Shown: in pieces, positions 5,344-5,380 of the stretch
How positions within the stretch are numbered: position 1 is the stretch's first letter
Layout: each line of letters begins with the position of its first letter
Source of the DNA: Chloroflexota bacterium
Lineage (GTDB): Bacteria > Chloroflexota > Anaerolineae > JACRMK01
DNA: 5,380 nucleotides
NCBI GenBank assembly: GCA_016200765.1
Contig: JACQEC010000275.1
Coordinates: 1-5,380 of the forward strand
Direction of reading: 5' to 3'
Translations under genes and position numbers: made by a program
Notes under the pieces: generated by a model
What the model saw: the letters and a program-made list of their open reading frames with translations, nothing else
The model's database searches: none
Told to the model about the DNA's origin: nothing

Positions 5344-5380
5344 TTGGCGTGTCGGACTGAGCTGAAACAAACGCTCCAAG

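Larger units (their letters stand above)
5020..5380. other. Right-hand non-coding region with terminator and repeat cluster
   Basis: No gene can be supported in this 361-bp stretch. It holds the terminator at 5080-5118, the three short repeats and the hairpin at 5323-5343. The plus-strand frame continuing from the TAG at 5017-5019 happens to stay open to the window edge, and two minus-strand frames are open from the edge to stops near 5252-5259. None has an SD site or a recognisable product, so they are left as unresolved. Confidence 0.5.

Overview
This window looks like chromosomal DNA from a GC-rich bacterium. The gene order (unknown gene end, rpsO, pnp), the PNPase with a glycine/arginine-rich tail, the GTG start on rpsO and the secreted protein of an unnamed type would suit Chloroflexota (Anaerolineae-like). 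That placement is an inference from general familiarity with such sequences and was not tested by a search.

Layout. Positions 1-126 are the 3' end of an unidentified gene. After a 59-bp gap comes rpsO (ribosomal protein S15, 186-455), then a textbook intrinsic terminator (525-564) and a structured leader. Next is pnp (polynucleotide phosphorylase, 669-2870), which ends in a strong GC-rich hairpin (2896-2926). A 559-bp non-coding stretch follows. It holds a promoter with two perfect consensus hexamers (TTGACA, 18 bp, TATAAT; 3164-3193) and a leader of about 230 nt. That leader serves a gene for a 529-residue exported protein with a clear Sec signal peptide (3430-5019), which is closed by another clean hairpin terminator (5080-5118). 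The last 260 bp hold three copies of a short GCAGGCTTCAG repeat (two direct, one inverted) and a further hairpin. They look like a small interspersed palindromic repeat cluster rather than a gene.

How the parts relate. rpsO and pnp form the conserved translation/RNA-decay pair, and the terminator between them probably acts as a partial attenuator. The pnp Shine-Dalgarno sequence lies inside a 10-bp stem (629-638 with 657-666), which suggests translational or decay-coupled control of PNPase, as is known by a different detailed structure in Escherichia coli. The secreted-protein gene is a separate transcription unit with its own promoter, long leader and terminator.

No CRISPR array, tRNA, rRNA, intact transposase or recognisable defence system is visible. 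The points most worth checking are the pnp leader hairpin, the leader of the secreted-protein gene, the secreted family itself and the repeat cluster at the right edge.
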